Source of the DNA: Chloroflexota bacterium
Lineage (GTDB): Bacteria > Chloroflexota > UBA6077
Direction of reading: 5' to 3'
Length of the DNA stretch: 8,530 nucleotides
NCBI GenBank assembly: GCA_021806765.1
Contig: JAJZQR010000225.1
Span: 1-8,530, forward strand
Positions 1 through 5,610 of the stretch are shown piece by piece. The translations under genes were made by a program, and so were the position numbers. Below the pieces are notes generated by a model. That model was not told the DNA's origin, searched no databases, and was given only the letters and a program-made list of their open reading frames with translations. Within the stretch, counting starts at the first letter, position 1. Each line of letters starts with the position of its first letter.

Positions 1-399
1 GATCACGTACTTGGGCTCCGCCATCTGGTCGTAGATCTTGCGGATCATAGGGGCCATCTTGGTGGTGACCGTGCCCGACACGATCATCAGGTCGGCCTGG
101 CGGGGCGATGCGCGGAACACCTCGGCACCGAAGCGGGCGATGTCGAAGCGGGCCGTGGAGGCCGAGATCATCTCGATGGCACAGCAGGCCAGGCCGAAGC
201 CCAGGGGCCAGAGGGAGTTCTTCCGCGACCAGTTCAGCAGGCCGTCCAGCTTCGCCAGGACGAGATTTCCCTTCACCTCCTCCGGCAGATCCTCAGAGCT
301 GGTCCAGGGCGCAGCGCCTGAGTCGGTGCTGAGTGCTGAGTGCTGAGTGCCGAGTGCTGGAGCCTGGGGTGTCCCCAGAATCTCCTTATTCTCTTCCAT
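1..399 (-). CDS. nuoB: NADH-quinone oxidoreductase subunit B, 3' end missing
   Basis: NuoB is the peripheral-arm subunit of complex I that holds iron-sulfur cluster N2, the last electron carrier before quinone. I translated 133 codons from the ATG at 399 to the window edge with no stop. Recognisable blocks are [20 protein letters not shown] (residues 54-73), the adjacent cysteines C72-C73 that are two of the four N2 ligands, [19 protein letters not shown] (85-103) and [20 protein letters not shown] (104-123). The remaining N2 cysteines lie beyond the edge. The ATG directly abuts the nuoA stop (TAA, 402-400), with GGAG at 407-404 as ribosome binding site, so the two are co-transcribed and probably translationally coupled. 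The first 45 or so residues are poorly conserved, and part of them (about 14-25) is encoded by a heptanucleotide repeat. The family call is very secure; only the N-terminal extension is odd. Confidence 0.95.
   Translation of the reverse strand, partial: MEENKEILGTPQAPALGTQHSALSTDSGAAPWTSSEDLPEEVKGNLVLAKLDGLLNWSRKNSLWPLGFGLACCAIEMISASTARFDIARFGAEVFRASPRQADLMIVSGTVTTKMAPMIRKIYDQMAEPKYVI
331..358. repeat. GAGTGCT heptanucleotide tandem repeat inside nuoB
   Basis: Four consecutive 7-bp units on the + strand (GAGTGCT, GAGTGCT, GAGTGCC, GAGTGCT), with a degenerate partial unit just before them at about 324-330. Read on the minus strand in the nuoB frame they encode part of the variable N-terminus ([11 protein letters not shown], residues 15-25). 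Seven is not a multiple of three, so successive units fall in different frames; the peptide period is 21 bp or 7 residues. Confidence 0.9.
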
Positions 400-756
400 T
401 TATCTCCACTCCAGGGCCCGCTTGCGCCAGGCGTACACCAGGGCCACCAGCAGGAATGCGATGAAGATCACCATCTCGACCAGGGCGAAGAGCCCCAGCT
501 TCCGGTAGGCCACCGCCCAGGGGACCAGGAACACCGCCTCCACGTCGAAGACGACGAAGATCAGGGCGAAGAGGTAAAACTGGGCCTTGAACTGGATGTT
601 GGCGGGGCCGAACGGCTCGGCGCCGCACTCGTACACCTCGGTCTTGTGGGGCAGCGGCTTCTTGGGTGCCATCAGCTTCGCCATACCGATCGGTATCAGC
701 GGGAACACCACCGCCACGACGAGAAAGATAGCTACGGGCGCATACGAGACCAGCAT
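400..756 (-). CDS. nuoA: NADH-quinone oxidoreductase subunit A
   Basis: NuoA (ND3 homologue) is a small membrane subunit of complex I near the quinone site and the proton-pumping arm. The 118-residue product has the family's length and three hydrophobic segments (about 5-25, 59-82 and 88-110). The signature is clear: KTEVYECGAEPFGPA (residues 38-52), with the conserved loop cysteine C44, then FYLFALIFVVFDVEAVFLVP (60-79) with the acidic D71 and E73 in the second membrane helix. The ATG at 756 is preferred over the in-frame TTG at 759 because GGAGG (767-763) sits 6 nt from the ATG but only 3 nt from the TTG. nuoB begins at the base after its stop codon. The gene is first in the operon and is preceded by a good promoter at 1035-1007. 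Confidence 0.96.
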   Translation of the reverse strand: MLVSYAPVAIFLVVAVVFPLIPIGMAKLMAPKKPLPHKTEVYECGAEPFGPANIQFKAQFYLFALIFVVFDVEAVFLVPWAVAYRKLGLFALVEMVIFIAFLLVALVYAWRKRALEWR

Positions 757-1000
757 CAACTACCTCCAAGCAGAACGGCGGGATTATGGGGTGGTAGTGA
801 TCCCACTATCGACTAGCCGAACACCGAGATCCGCTGGAAACTACAGGATAGCTGGGGAGAGAAGACGCGGAAGCCGCTGCGGAAGGCCACTCCGGAGGTT
901 TCCGGAGGTGACATGGATGCGTCCATACGGGGGGCACACATTGCCCCGGGGCCCTTCCGGCAGCAATCAGCACCGCCAAGGCTTCATCGCCCCAAACTCT
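757..1000 (-). other. Probable 5' leader of the nuo operon
   Basis: If transcription starts about 7 nt past the -10 box at 1012-1007, the nuoA message has an untranslated leader of roughly 240 nt. It contains small hairpins: GGGGCA/TGCCCC at 931-936 and 942-947, and ATGGA/TCCAT at 913-917 and 922-926. It also holds a directly repeated TCCGGAGGT (+ strand 891-899 and 901-909). I recognise no known riboswitch and no gene here. The leader assignment is inferred from the promoter alone. Confidence 0.4.
761..767 (-). promoter_or_regulatory. nuoA ribosome binding site
   Basis: GGAGGTA on the minus strand. Its GGAGG core lies 6 nt before the ATG at 756, which decides the start over the TTG at 759. 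Confidence 0.8.
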
Positions 1001-1006
1001 GTCACG

Positions 1007-1035
1007 AGTATAACACCAGCGAATCCTCGCGTCAA
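1007..1035 (-). promoter_or_regulatory. Sigma70-type promoter for nuoA
   Basis: On the minus strand, TTGACG (1035-1030) and TATACT (1012-1007) are separated by exactly 17 bp. Each box matches the consensus (TTGACA, TATAAT) at five of six positions. A short A/T run precedes the -35 box. The direction and position suit the nuo operon. This is the best promoter-like match I found in the window. Confidence 0.75.
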
Positions 1036-1114
1036 AAATTGCGATTGCTACCGGTGCTCGTCACGTTTCCGTGTAGGCACGATGGGTCTTGGGACTGGGA
1101 CCCGCGAGGCGTAG

Positions 1115-1150
1115 GGGCGAAGCATTCGGCCGCAGCCGAATGCTTCGCCC
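1115..1150. repeat. Perfect 16-bp inverted repeat with 4-nt loop
   Basis: GGGCGAAGCATTCGGC (1115-1130) and its exact reverse complement (1135-1150) flank the loop CGCA. It is the leftmost module of the 1111-1302 element and would form a very stable hairpin as RNA or cruciform DNA. No T-run follows it on either strand, so it is not a standard terminator. Confidence 0.9.
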
Positions 1151-1264
1151 TCCTCATTCAGGGCAGAGCGATGACTGGCATAGGGCGAATGGTTCGCCTC
1201 TGCCCACCCTGTCCATCGCCCATTCCGCCTGAGGAGGGCAAAGCATTGCCCGCGACCGGCCCAA

Positions 1265-1298
1265 GGGCGAAGCATCGCCTGCAGGCAATGCTTCGCCC
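1265..1298. repeat. Near-perfect 34-bp palindrome
   Basis: Two 17-bp arms meet at a central CCTGCAGG with no loop. The only mismatch is C1276 against A1287. It is the rightmost module of the 1111-1302 element and shares GGGCGAAGCAT with the 1115-1150 module. Confidence 0.88.
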
Positions 1299-1302
1299 CT
1301 AC

Positions 1303-1661
1303 CCATCTTGCACTCACTCCATATGTCACATGGCGCCCAGCACCCTCCCGGAATCCCGACGCGCACCCTATTGGCACCCCCTCTGGACACAATGAAGACC
1401 GGTGCTCCGCCGCGCTACCTCTAACATGCAGGGTGGCGCTCCCTGTGCGCCACCGCCCCCCGCCCGGTCGACCGTGCGACGGTTGTAGACGTCTTGCCCT
1501 GCCGGTGGTATGCTTGCCATCTAGAACGAACACGTTCCCTTCCTGCTCGCAGCCCTTTTCCGTGATTTCAGTCCTTAACCCCTCGACGCCTACCAGGGGG
1601 TAGGTGCGGCCTCGCGTATCCTGCTGCTCATCCATCGGCCTTATCCACCCTTTGCCGACAT
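1303..1661. other. Intergenic DNA upstream of the WYL-cas operon
   Basis: No supported gene lies here. The cas operon promoter must lie in or near this stretch, but I found no pair of boxes good enough to call. Small symmetric sites are the 1432-1454 hairpin, a short CCTACC/GGTAGG pair at 1589-1594 and 1599-1604, and a GAAC/GTTC pair near 1523-1536. Any of these could be an operator, but nothing in the sequence shows it. Confidence 0.5.
1432..1454. repeat. 8-bp inverted repeat (hairpin or operator candidate)
   Basis: GGTGGCGC (1432-1439) and GCGCCACC (1447-1454) flank a 7-nt loop. It lies about 220 bp before the WYL start. There is no T-run after it. Its role is unknown; operator, leader hairpin or a further scattered palindrome are all possible. 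Confidence 0.6.
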
Positions 1662-1668
1662 GGGAGGT
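1662..1668 (+). promoter_or_regulatory. Ribosome binding site of the WYL gene
   Basis: GGGAGGT ends 5 nt before the ATG at 1674 and supports that start. Confidence 0.8.
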
Positions 1669-1673
1669 GCCGG

Positions 1674-2774
1674 ATGCCCAACCCCGAGGAGTACCGCCGG
1701 ACCCGACGCATCGTCGACCTGCTGCTGCGGATCGCCAACCAGCCCAGCCGCTGGACCCGCCGCGACCTGGCGGCTTGCTACGAGGTGAGCGAGCAGCAGA
1801 TGGACAAGGACCTCCAACTCATCCGCCACGGCCTGGTGATGCCCCTCCGCCACTGCCCCCAGGGCTACTACTTCGAACGGTTGACCAGCCTGCCCTCCCT
1901 GACCCTCAGCCTCCCCGAGGCCCTATCGCTGCTGCTGGCCGCCCGCCTGGGGCAGCAGATGCCCGGCGTGTCCCGCGCCGACCTGGCCGCCGCCATCGCC
2001 CGACTGGAGGCTTTGCTGCCTCCGGAGCTGCTGCCACTGGCTGGTGGGCTGGCTCGGGGCAACGGCGAGGATGGCCCTCGGGATGCGACCCTCCGGGAGC
2101 TGCAGCTGGCCATAGCCGAGCAAGCCCGGCTGCGACTGACCTACCGCAGCGCCTCGGGGGGAAGAGCCGGTGCCGAAGACGCTGCTTCTTCTATCCCGTC
2201 GCCCGATGTCCCCCATCCCGTGGGGGCCGGCGTCTCTGCCGGCCCTCCCGTGGCGCGGGGTTCGACCATGCCGCGTGACAGGCTCGTCGACCCCTACACC
2301 CTCCTCCCCTACCTTAAAAGCTGGTACCTCGTGGGCTACTGCCACCTGCGCCGGGAGATCCGGATGTTCAAGGCCGACCGGATCGAGAGCCTCGCCCGCA
2401 CCGGGGAGCAGTTCGACCTGCCCGAGAGCTTCGACCTGGCCGGGTACCTGGGACAGACCTGGGGCTTGCTGCGGGGGGAGGCCGGGGAGCCCGAGGAGGT
2501 GGTGCTGGAGTTCTCGCCCGATGCCGGCCGGTGGGTGAGGGACGAGGAGTGGCACCCCAGCCAGCGGGTGGAGGACCTCCCCGACGGCCGGGTGCGGCTG
2601 CACTTCTACGTGGGGATCACCCCCGAGCTACGCCGCTGGGTCCTCGGCTTCGGCCGCCAGGCGCGGGTGATCCGCCCCGATAGCCTGGCCGCGTGGGTGA
2701 GGGAGGAGGCGAGGGGGATGGTGAACTGCGGCACTCGCGAGGAATGGCCATTGGAGGTCAGGGATGGAAGATAG
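1674..2774 (+). CDS. HTH and WYL-domain transcriptional regulator linked to cas genes
   Basis: A 366-residue protein of the YafY-like WYL family: an N-terminal winged helix (about 8-60, with RWTRRDLAACYEVSEQQMDK at 26-45), a helical linker (about 78-150), a WYL domain (about 150-240) and a C-terminal WCX-like part (about 280-350). The WYL core is present: RLVDPYTLLPYLKSWYLVGY (203-222), with W217-Y218-L219, then FKADRIESL (232-240). WYL domains are SH3-like ligand-sensing folds and are known partners of CRISPR-Cas loci, mostly as regulators. The gene overlaps cas3 by 11 bp, and the cas3 ribosome binding site lies inside it, so the two are co-transcribed. I infer that it controls this operon; whether as repressor or activator is not visible. 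Oddly, the first WYL strand (RLRLTY, 152-157) is split from RLVDPY by about 45 residues of Ser/Pro/Gly/Ala-rich sequence, partly encoded by a palindromic repeat at 2210-2259. Confidence 0.93.
   Translation: MPNPEEYRRTRRIVDLLLRIANQPSRWTRRDLAACYEVSEQQMDKDLQLIRHGLVMPLRHCPQGYYFERLTSLPSLTLSLPEALSLLLAARLGQQMPGVSRADLAAAIARLEALLPPELLPLAGGLARGNGEDGPRDATLRELQLAIAEQARLRLTYRSASGGRAGAEDAASSIPSPDVPHPVGAGVSAGPPVARGSTMPRDRLVDPYTLLPYLKSWYLVGYCHLRREIRMFKADRIESLARTGEQFDLPESFDLAGYLGQTWGLLRGEAGEPEEVVLEFSPDAGRWVRDEEWHPSQRVEDLPDGRVRLHFYVGITPELRRWVLGFGRQARVIRPDSLAAWVREEARGMVNCGTREEWPLEVRDGR
2210..2259. repeat. Palindromic repeat cluster inside the WYL coding sequence
   Basis: Three hairpins lie in tandem and partly overlap: CCCCCA/TGGGGG (2210-2215 and 2221-2226), GGGCCGGC/GCCGGCCC (2224-2231 and 2238-2245, 6-nt loop) and CCCG/CGGG (2247-2250 and 2256-2259). 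CCCGTGG occurs directly repeated at 2217 and 2247. In frame it encodes residues about 179-196 (VPHPVGAGVSAGPPVARG), low-complexity sequence where WYL proteins normally have a short loop. It looks like an intragenic insertion of a REP-like palindrome that kept the reading frame. Confidence 0.7.
2753..2758 (+). promoter_or_regulatory. cas3 ribosome binding site within the WYL gene
   Basis: GGAGGT ends 5 nt before the ATG at 2764 and fixes the cas3 start, making the 11-bp overlap with the WYL gene real. Confidence 0.82.
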
Positions 2775-5592
2775 CGCTATCAACCCGGCGGTCTTCTGGG
2801 CGAAGCTCTCACCTCGCGGCAAACCCGACGTGGTGCATCCCCTCATCTGCCATATGATCGACGTGGCCGCCGTGGCGGGGGCGATCTGGGCTACCGTCCT
2901 GACGGAGGGGGAGCGGCGCCGGGTTGCGTCGTCTCTTGGGTGCACCGAGGGCGCTGCTGCCGCCTGGATCGTGTTCGTCGCAGGGCTGCATGATGTGGGG
3001 AAAGCCAGTCCTGCCTTCCAGTCCATGGACCCGGAGGCTCGCGCGCGGTTGAAGGCTGCCGGCCTTGTCTGTCGCAAGCCGGTGAGGGATACGCCCCATG
3101 GCGTCGCTTCCACCGTCTCGCTCAAGGAGATCCTTCCCACCTTCGGCCTGTCGAACAGCATGGCGGATAGATTCGCGACCCTCGTCGGCGGGCATCACGG
3201 GGTATTTCCGCAGAGCTCTGAGGTGGGCCGCGCCATGGACAACCAGGAGTCCATCGGGGGAGGGGCATGGGCGGAGGCAAGGGGCGCGTTGGCCGAACTG
3301 CTGGCCACTCTCTTGGGCCTCCCCCGCCGGGACCCGCCCGTGCGGCTGGATAACGCCACCGCCATGTTCCTGGCAGGGCTCATCTCCGTTGCGGACTGGA
3401 TCGGCTCGGTGGAGGAGCTGTTTCCACCGAGCGACCGGTACCCTTACATGGAACCGAGAGTGGATGCCTCCGACTACTACCGTCGGTCAGTATCCATGGC
3501 CGAGGAGGCGCTGGGGTTGCTGGGCTGGACCGGCTGGGCCCCGCCCTCCGAGCCCCTCGACTTCTCCCGTCTCTTCCCAAACATCGCTTCGCCGTACCCT
3601 GTGCAACGGGAGGTGGCCGCCCTGGTCGATAGTCTGGACGGTCCCGGGCTGGTCGTGGTGGAGGCCCCCATGGGGGAGGGAAAGACGGAGGCCGCGGTCT
3701 ACCTGGCGGATCGGTGGGGCGTGACGTTGGGCCAGCGCGGCTGCTACTTCGCGCTGCCGACCCAGGCTACCAGCGACCAGATGTACCGGCGGGTGTGGGA
3801 GTTCTTGAAGAGGCGCTACCCGGCCGACCTCGTGAATCTCCAGCTTCTCCACGGCCACGCCTCCCTGTCGGCCCTGTTCCAGGGCCTGCTGCGAAGCGGC
3901 AAGCAGCAGAGGGCAGTGGTCGCGGGGCTGGAGCCTGCGGGGATCGACGGGGAGAAAGGCGACGACGGCGCGACGGCCAGCGTGGTGGCGGGCGAGTGGT
4001 TCACCTATCGAAAGCGCGGCCTGCTGGCGCCGTTCGGCGTGGGGACCATCGACCAGGCGCTGCTGGCGGCACTGCAGACCCGTCACGTCTTCGTCCGGCT
4101 ATTCGGGCTGGCGCACAAGACCGTGATCCTGGACGAGATCCACGCCTACGATACCTACATGACGGCGCTGTTGGAGCGGCTGCTGGAGTGGCTCGGAGCC
4201 CTGGGTTCGTCGGTGGTGCTCCTCTCCGCGACCCTTCCGGACGGCCGCCGTCTCCACCTGGTGGAGGCTTATGCGCGTGGTGCCGGGTACCCCACGGATA
4301 GGGATGCCATGCAGGCCAGATATCCCCGGATCAGCTGGGCATCCAGGGCGGGCAGTGGCGCCCGGCAGGTTGGTGTGTCCCCACGCTCAAGCCGAAAGCT
4401 GGAGCTGGAGTGGGTCGACGGCGCGCTCCCTGCCGACGGCGAACGCTTCGCTTTGGGCGAGCGGCTGAGAGCGGTACTGGAGGATCGGGGTGGCTGCGTC
4501 GCCGTGATCTGCAACACTGTGGCCAGGGCGCAGCAGGTTTACCTGGCCCTCAAGCCCCATTTCCCCGACACCGCGGACGACGGACAGCCGGTGCTCGACC
4601 TCCTCCACGCGCGATATCTCTACGAGGACCGCCAGAAGCGCGAAAAGCGGACGCTGGCCCGCTTCGGGAAGCCCGATGGCGAGGTGGAGATGGAGGACGG
4701 CACCATTCGCAAGGTCCAGCGACCCGACCGGGCGGTGCTCGTATCGACACAGATCATCGAGCAGAGCCTGGACCTGGACTTCGACCTGATGGTGACGGAT
4801 CTGGCGCCGGCGGACCTGCTGCTGCAGCGGTCCGGCAGGCTTCACCGGCACGAGCGGAAGGGGCGCCCGGGGCCTGAGCATCCGATCCTCTGGATCTGCC
4901 GGCCGCGCGAAGAGGATGGCGTCCCCTTCTTCGACCCCGGCTTCGCCAAGGTCTACGACGAGCACGTGCTGCTCAGGACGTGGCTGGAGCTGAGGGACCG
5001 CACGGGTGTGCGGGTGCCGGAGGAGGTGGAGGATCTGGTGGAGGCGGTGTACGGGGACCGGCCGTGCCCCTCTGATGCGTGCCCTGCCCTCCAAGCTGCA
5101 TGGGAAGCAAGCCTGCGACGACTCAGTGAGGAAATGGATAGGGACACACTGGAAGCCCAGGATCGATGGCTCAAGCACCCCGTATACGGGGGAGCGCTTT
5201 GGAGACTCACCGGCGACCCGCGAGAGGAGGACAGGCCTGACTTCCATCAGGCGCACCAGGCGCTCACGCGGCTTGCCGAGCCCTCGGTGTCATTAGTCCT
5301 CCTGCATGGGACAGAGGGCAAGCCTCGGTTGAGCTCTGATTCAGGCGAAGAGATCGACAGGAATGTTGAGCCAACAGTTGATCAGGCGACTCGTCTGCTT
5401 GCTCGTTCCGCCTCCGTGTCTGACAAGAGGATCGTGTTTGACCTGATGGCCATGCCAGTTCCCGCCGGCTGGCGTCGCAGCCCATTGCTGCGCCATCACA
5501 GAGCCTTGATCCTCGATCGAGATGGCGGCGTGGTAATCGGGAGGCACTATCTTAGAGCAAGTGATGAGATCGGGCTGTACGTGGCTCGTTGA
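2764..5592 (+). CDS. cas3: CRISPR-associated nuclease-helicase Cas3 (type I-E)
   Basis: Cas3 is recruited by target-bound Cascade, nicks the displaced strand with its HD nuclease and unwinds and degrades DNA 3'-5' using ATP. The 942-residue product carries both halves in one chain. The HD domain (about 20-215) shows H30 (HMIDVA), H76-D77 with K80 (GLHDVGK), H112, H144-H145 (GGHHG) and D211 (ADWIGS), a full apparent metal-ligand set. The SF2 helicase follows: Walker A APMGEGKT (301-308), LPTQATSDQM (331-340), DEIH box (457-460), SATLP (488-492), motif V around STQIIEQSLDLDFD (661-674) and motif VI QRSGRLHRH (688-696, arginines R692 and R695). The C-terminal domain (about 830-942), ending RHYLRASDEIGLYVAR, matches the accessory domain of I-E Cas3. 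All key residues I looked for are present, so it appears functional. The last 250 or so bases are clearly lower in G+C than the rest. casA starts 18 nt after the stop codon. Confidence 0.97.
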   Translation: MEDSAINPAVFWAKLSPRGKPDVVHPLICHMIDVAAVAGAIWATVLTEGERRRVASSLGCTEGAAAAWIVFVAGLHDVGKASPAFQSMDPEARARLKAAGLVCRKPVRDTPHGVASTVSLKEILPTFGLSNSMADRFATLVGGHHGVFPQSSEVGRAMDNQESIGGGAWAEARGALAELLATLLGLPRRDPPVRLDNATAMFLAGLISVADWIGSVEELFPPSDRYPYMEPRVDASDYYRRSVSMAEEALGLLGWTGWAPPSEPLDFSRLFPNIASPYPVQREVAALVDSLDGPGLVVVEAPMGEGKTEAAVYLADRWGVTLGQRGCYFALPTQATSDQMYRRVWEFLKRRYPADLVNLQLLHGHASLSALFQGLLRSGKQQRAVVAGLEPAGIDGEKGDDGATASVVAGEWFTYRKRGLLAPFGVGTIDQALLAALQTRHVFVRLFGLAHKTVILDEIHAYDTYMTALLERLLEWLGALGSSVVLLSATLPDGRRLHLVEAYARGAGYPTDRDAMQARYPRISWASRAGSGARQVGVSPRSSRKLELEWVDGALPADGERFALGERLRAVLEDRGGCVAVICNTVARAQQVYLALKPHFPDTADDGQPVLDLLHARYLYEDRQKREKRTLARFGKPDGEVEMEDGTIRKVQRPDRAVLVSTQIIEQSLDLDFDLMVTDLAPADLLLQRSGRLHRHERKGRPGPEHPILWICRPREEDGVPFFDPGFAKVYDEHVLLRTWLELRDRTGVRVPEEVEDLVEAVYGDRPCPSDACPALQAAWEASLRRLSEEMDRDTLEAQDRWLKHPVYGGALWRLTGDPREEDRPDFHQAHQALTRLAEPSVSLVLLHGTEGKPRLSSDSGEEIDRNVEPTVDQATRLLARSASVSDKRIVFDLMAMPVPAGWRRSPLLRHHRALILDRDGGVVIGRHYLRASDEIGLYVAR

Positions 5593-5599
5593 GTGGGAT

Positions 5600-5605
5600 G
5601 GAGGT
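5600..5605 (+). promoter_or_regulatory. casA ribosome binding site
   Basis: GGAGGT ends 5 nt before the ATG at 5611. It lies inside the longer reading frame that opens with GTG at 5593, and so argues for the ATG. Confidence 0.82.
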
Positions 5606-5610
5606 GTTTC

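Larger units (their letters stand above)
1111..1302. repeat. 192-bp nested-palindrome element with 16-bp terminal inverted repeats
   Basis: The element starts with GTAGGGGCGAAGCATT (1111-1126) and ends with its perfect reverse complement AATGCTTCGCCCCTAC (1287-1302). Inside it are at least four inverted repeats: 1115-1150, 1184-1198 (GGCGAA/TTCGCC, itself inside the weaker pair 1161-1170 and 1195-1204), 1236-1251 (GGGCAA/TTGCCC) and 1265-1298. The core GGGCGAA recurs at 1115, 1183 and 1265 on the + strand and as TTCGCCC at 1144 and 1292. No clear target-site duplication flanks it and it has no transposase gene. It resembles a REP/MITE-type non-autonomous repeat cluster. Confidence 0.75.

Noticed and set aside
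757..759. TTG at 759 as the nuoA start
   Set aside because: It is only 3 nt from the GGAGG core, while the ATG at 756 has better spacing and is the preferred codon.
587..1114. 175-codon + strand frame opposite nuoA and its leader
   Set aside because: It overlaps the 5' half of nuoA antisense and shows no family features.
1111..1302. Possible CRISPR array
   Set aside because: The repeated units are palindromes in both orientations with irregular spacing, not direct repeats separated by equal-length unique spacers.
913..1395. 160-codon + strand frame starting ATG after TCCGGAGGTGAC
   Set aside because: It runs over the nuo promoter and through the palindromic repeat element, its composition resembles no protein, and the SD-like motif is only 3 nt from the ATG.
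1480..1530. Candidate promoter boxes for the WYL-cas operon (TTGCCC with CATCTA, or TTGTAG with TATGCT)
   Set aside because: The boxes match consensus poorly or have 18-20 bp spacing, no better than expected by chance, so I do not annotate a promoter.
1589..1604. CCTACC/GGTAGG pair as an operator
   Set aside because: The arms are only 6 bp with a 4-nt gap and there is no second copy or known matching site to support it.
1048..1635. 195-codon minus-strand frame upstream of the nuo promoter
   Set aside because: Most of its C-terminal half is translated repeat (for example VGAKHCLQAMLRP), there is no recognisable domain, and frames of this length are common by chance in G+C-rich DNA.
4387..5256. 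289-codon minus-strand frame inside cas3
   Set aside because: It is the antisense shadow of the cas3 helicase region, which has intact motifs on the + strand.
5593..5610. GTG at 5593 as an earlier casA start
   Set aside because: No ribosome binding site lies at a proper distance before it, while GGAGGT is placed 5 nt before the ATG at 5611, and the family N-terminus (NLVDEPWIP) begins just after that ATG.
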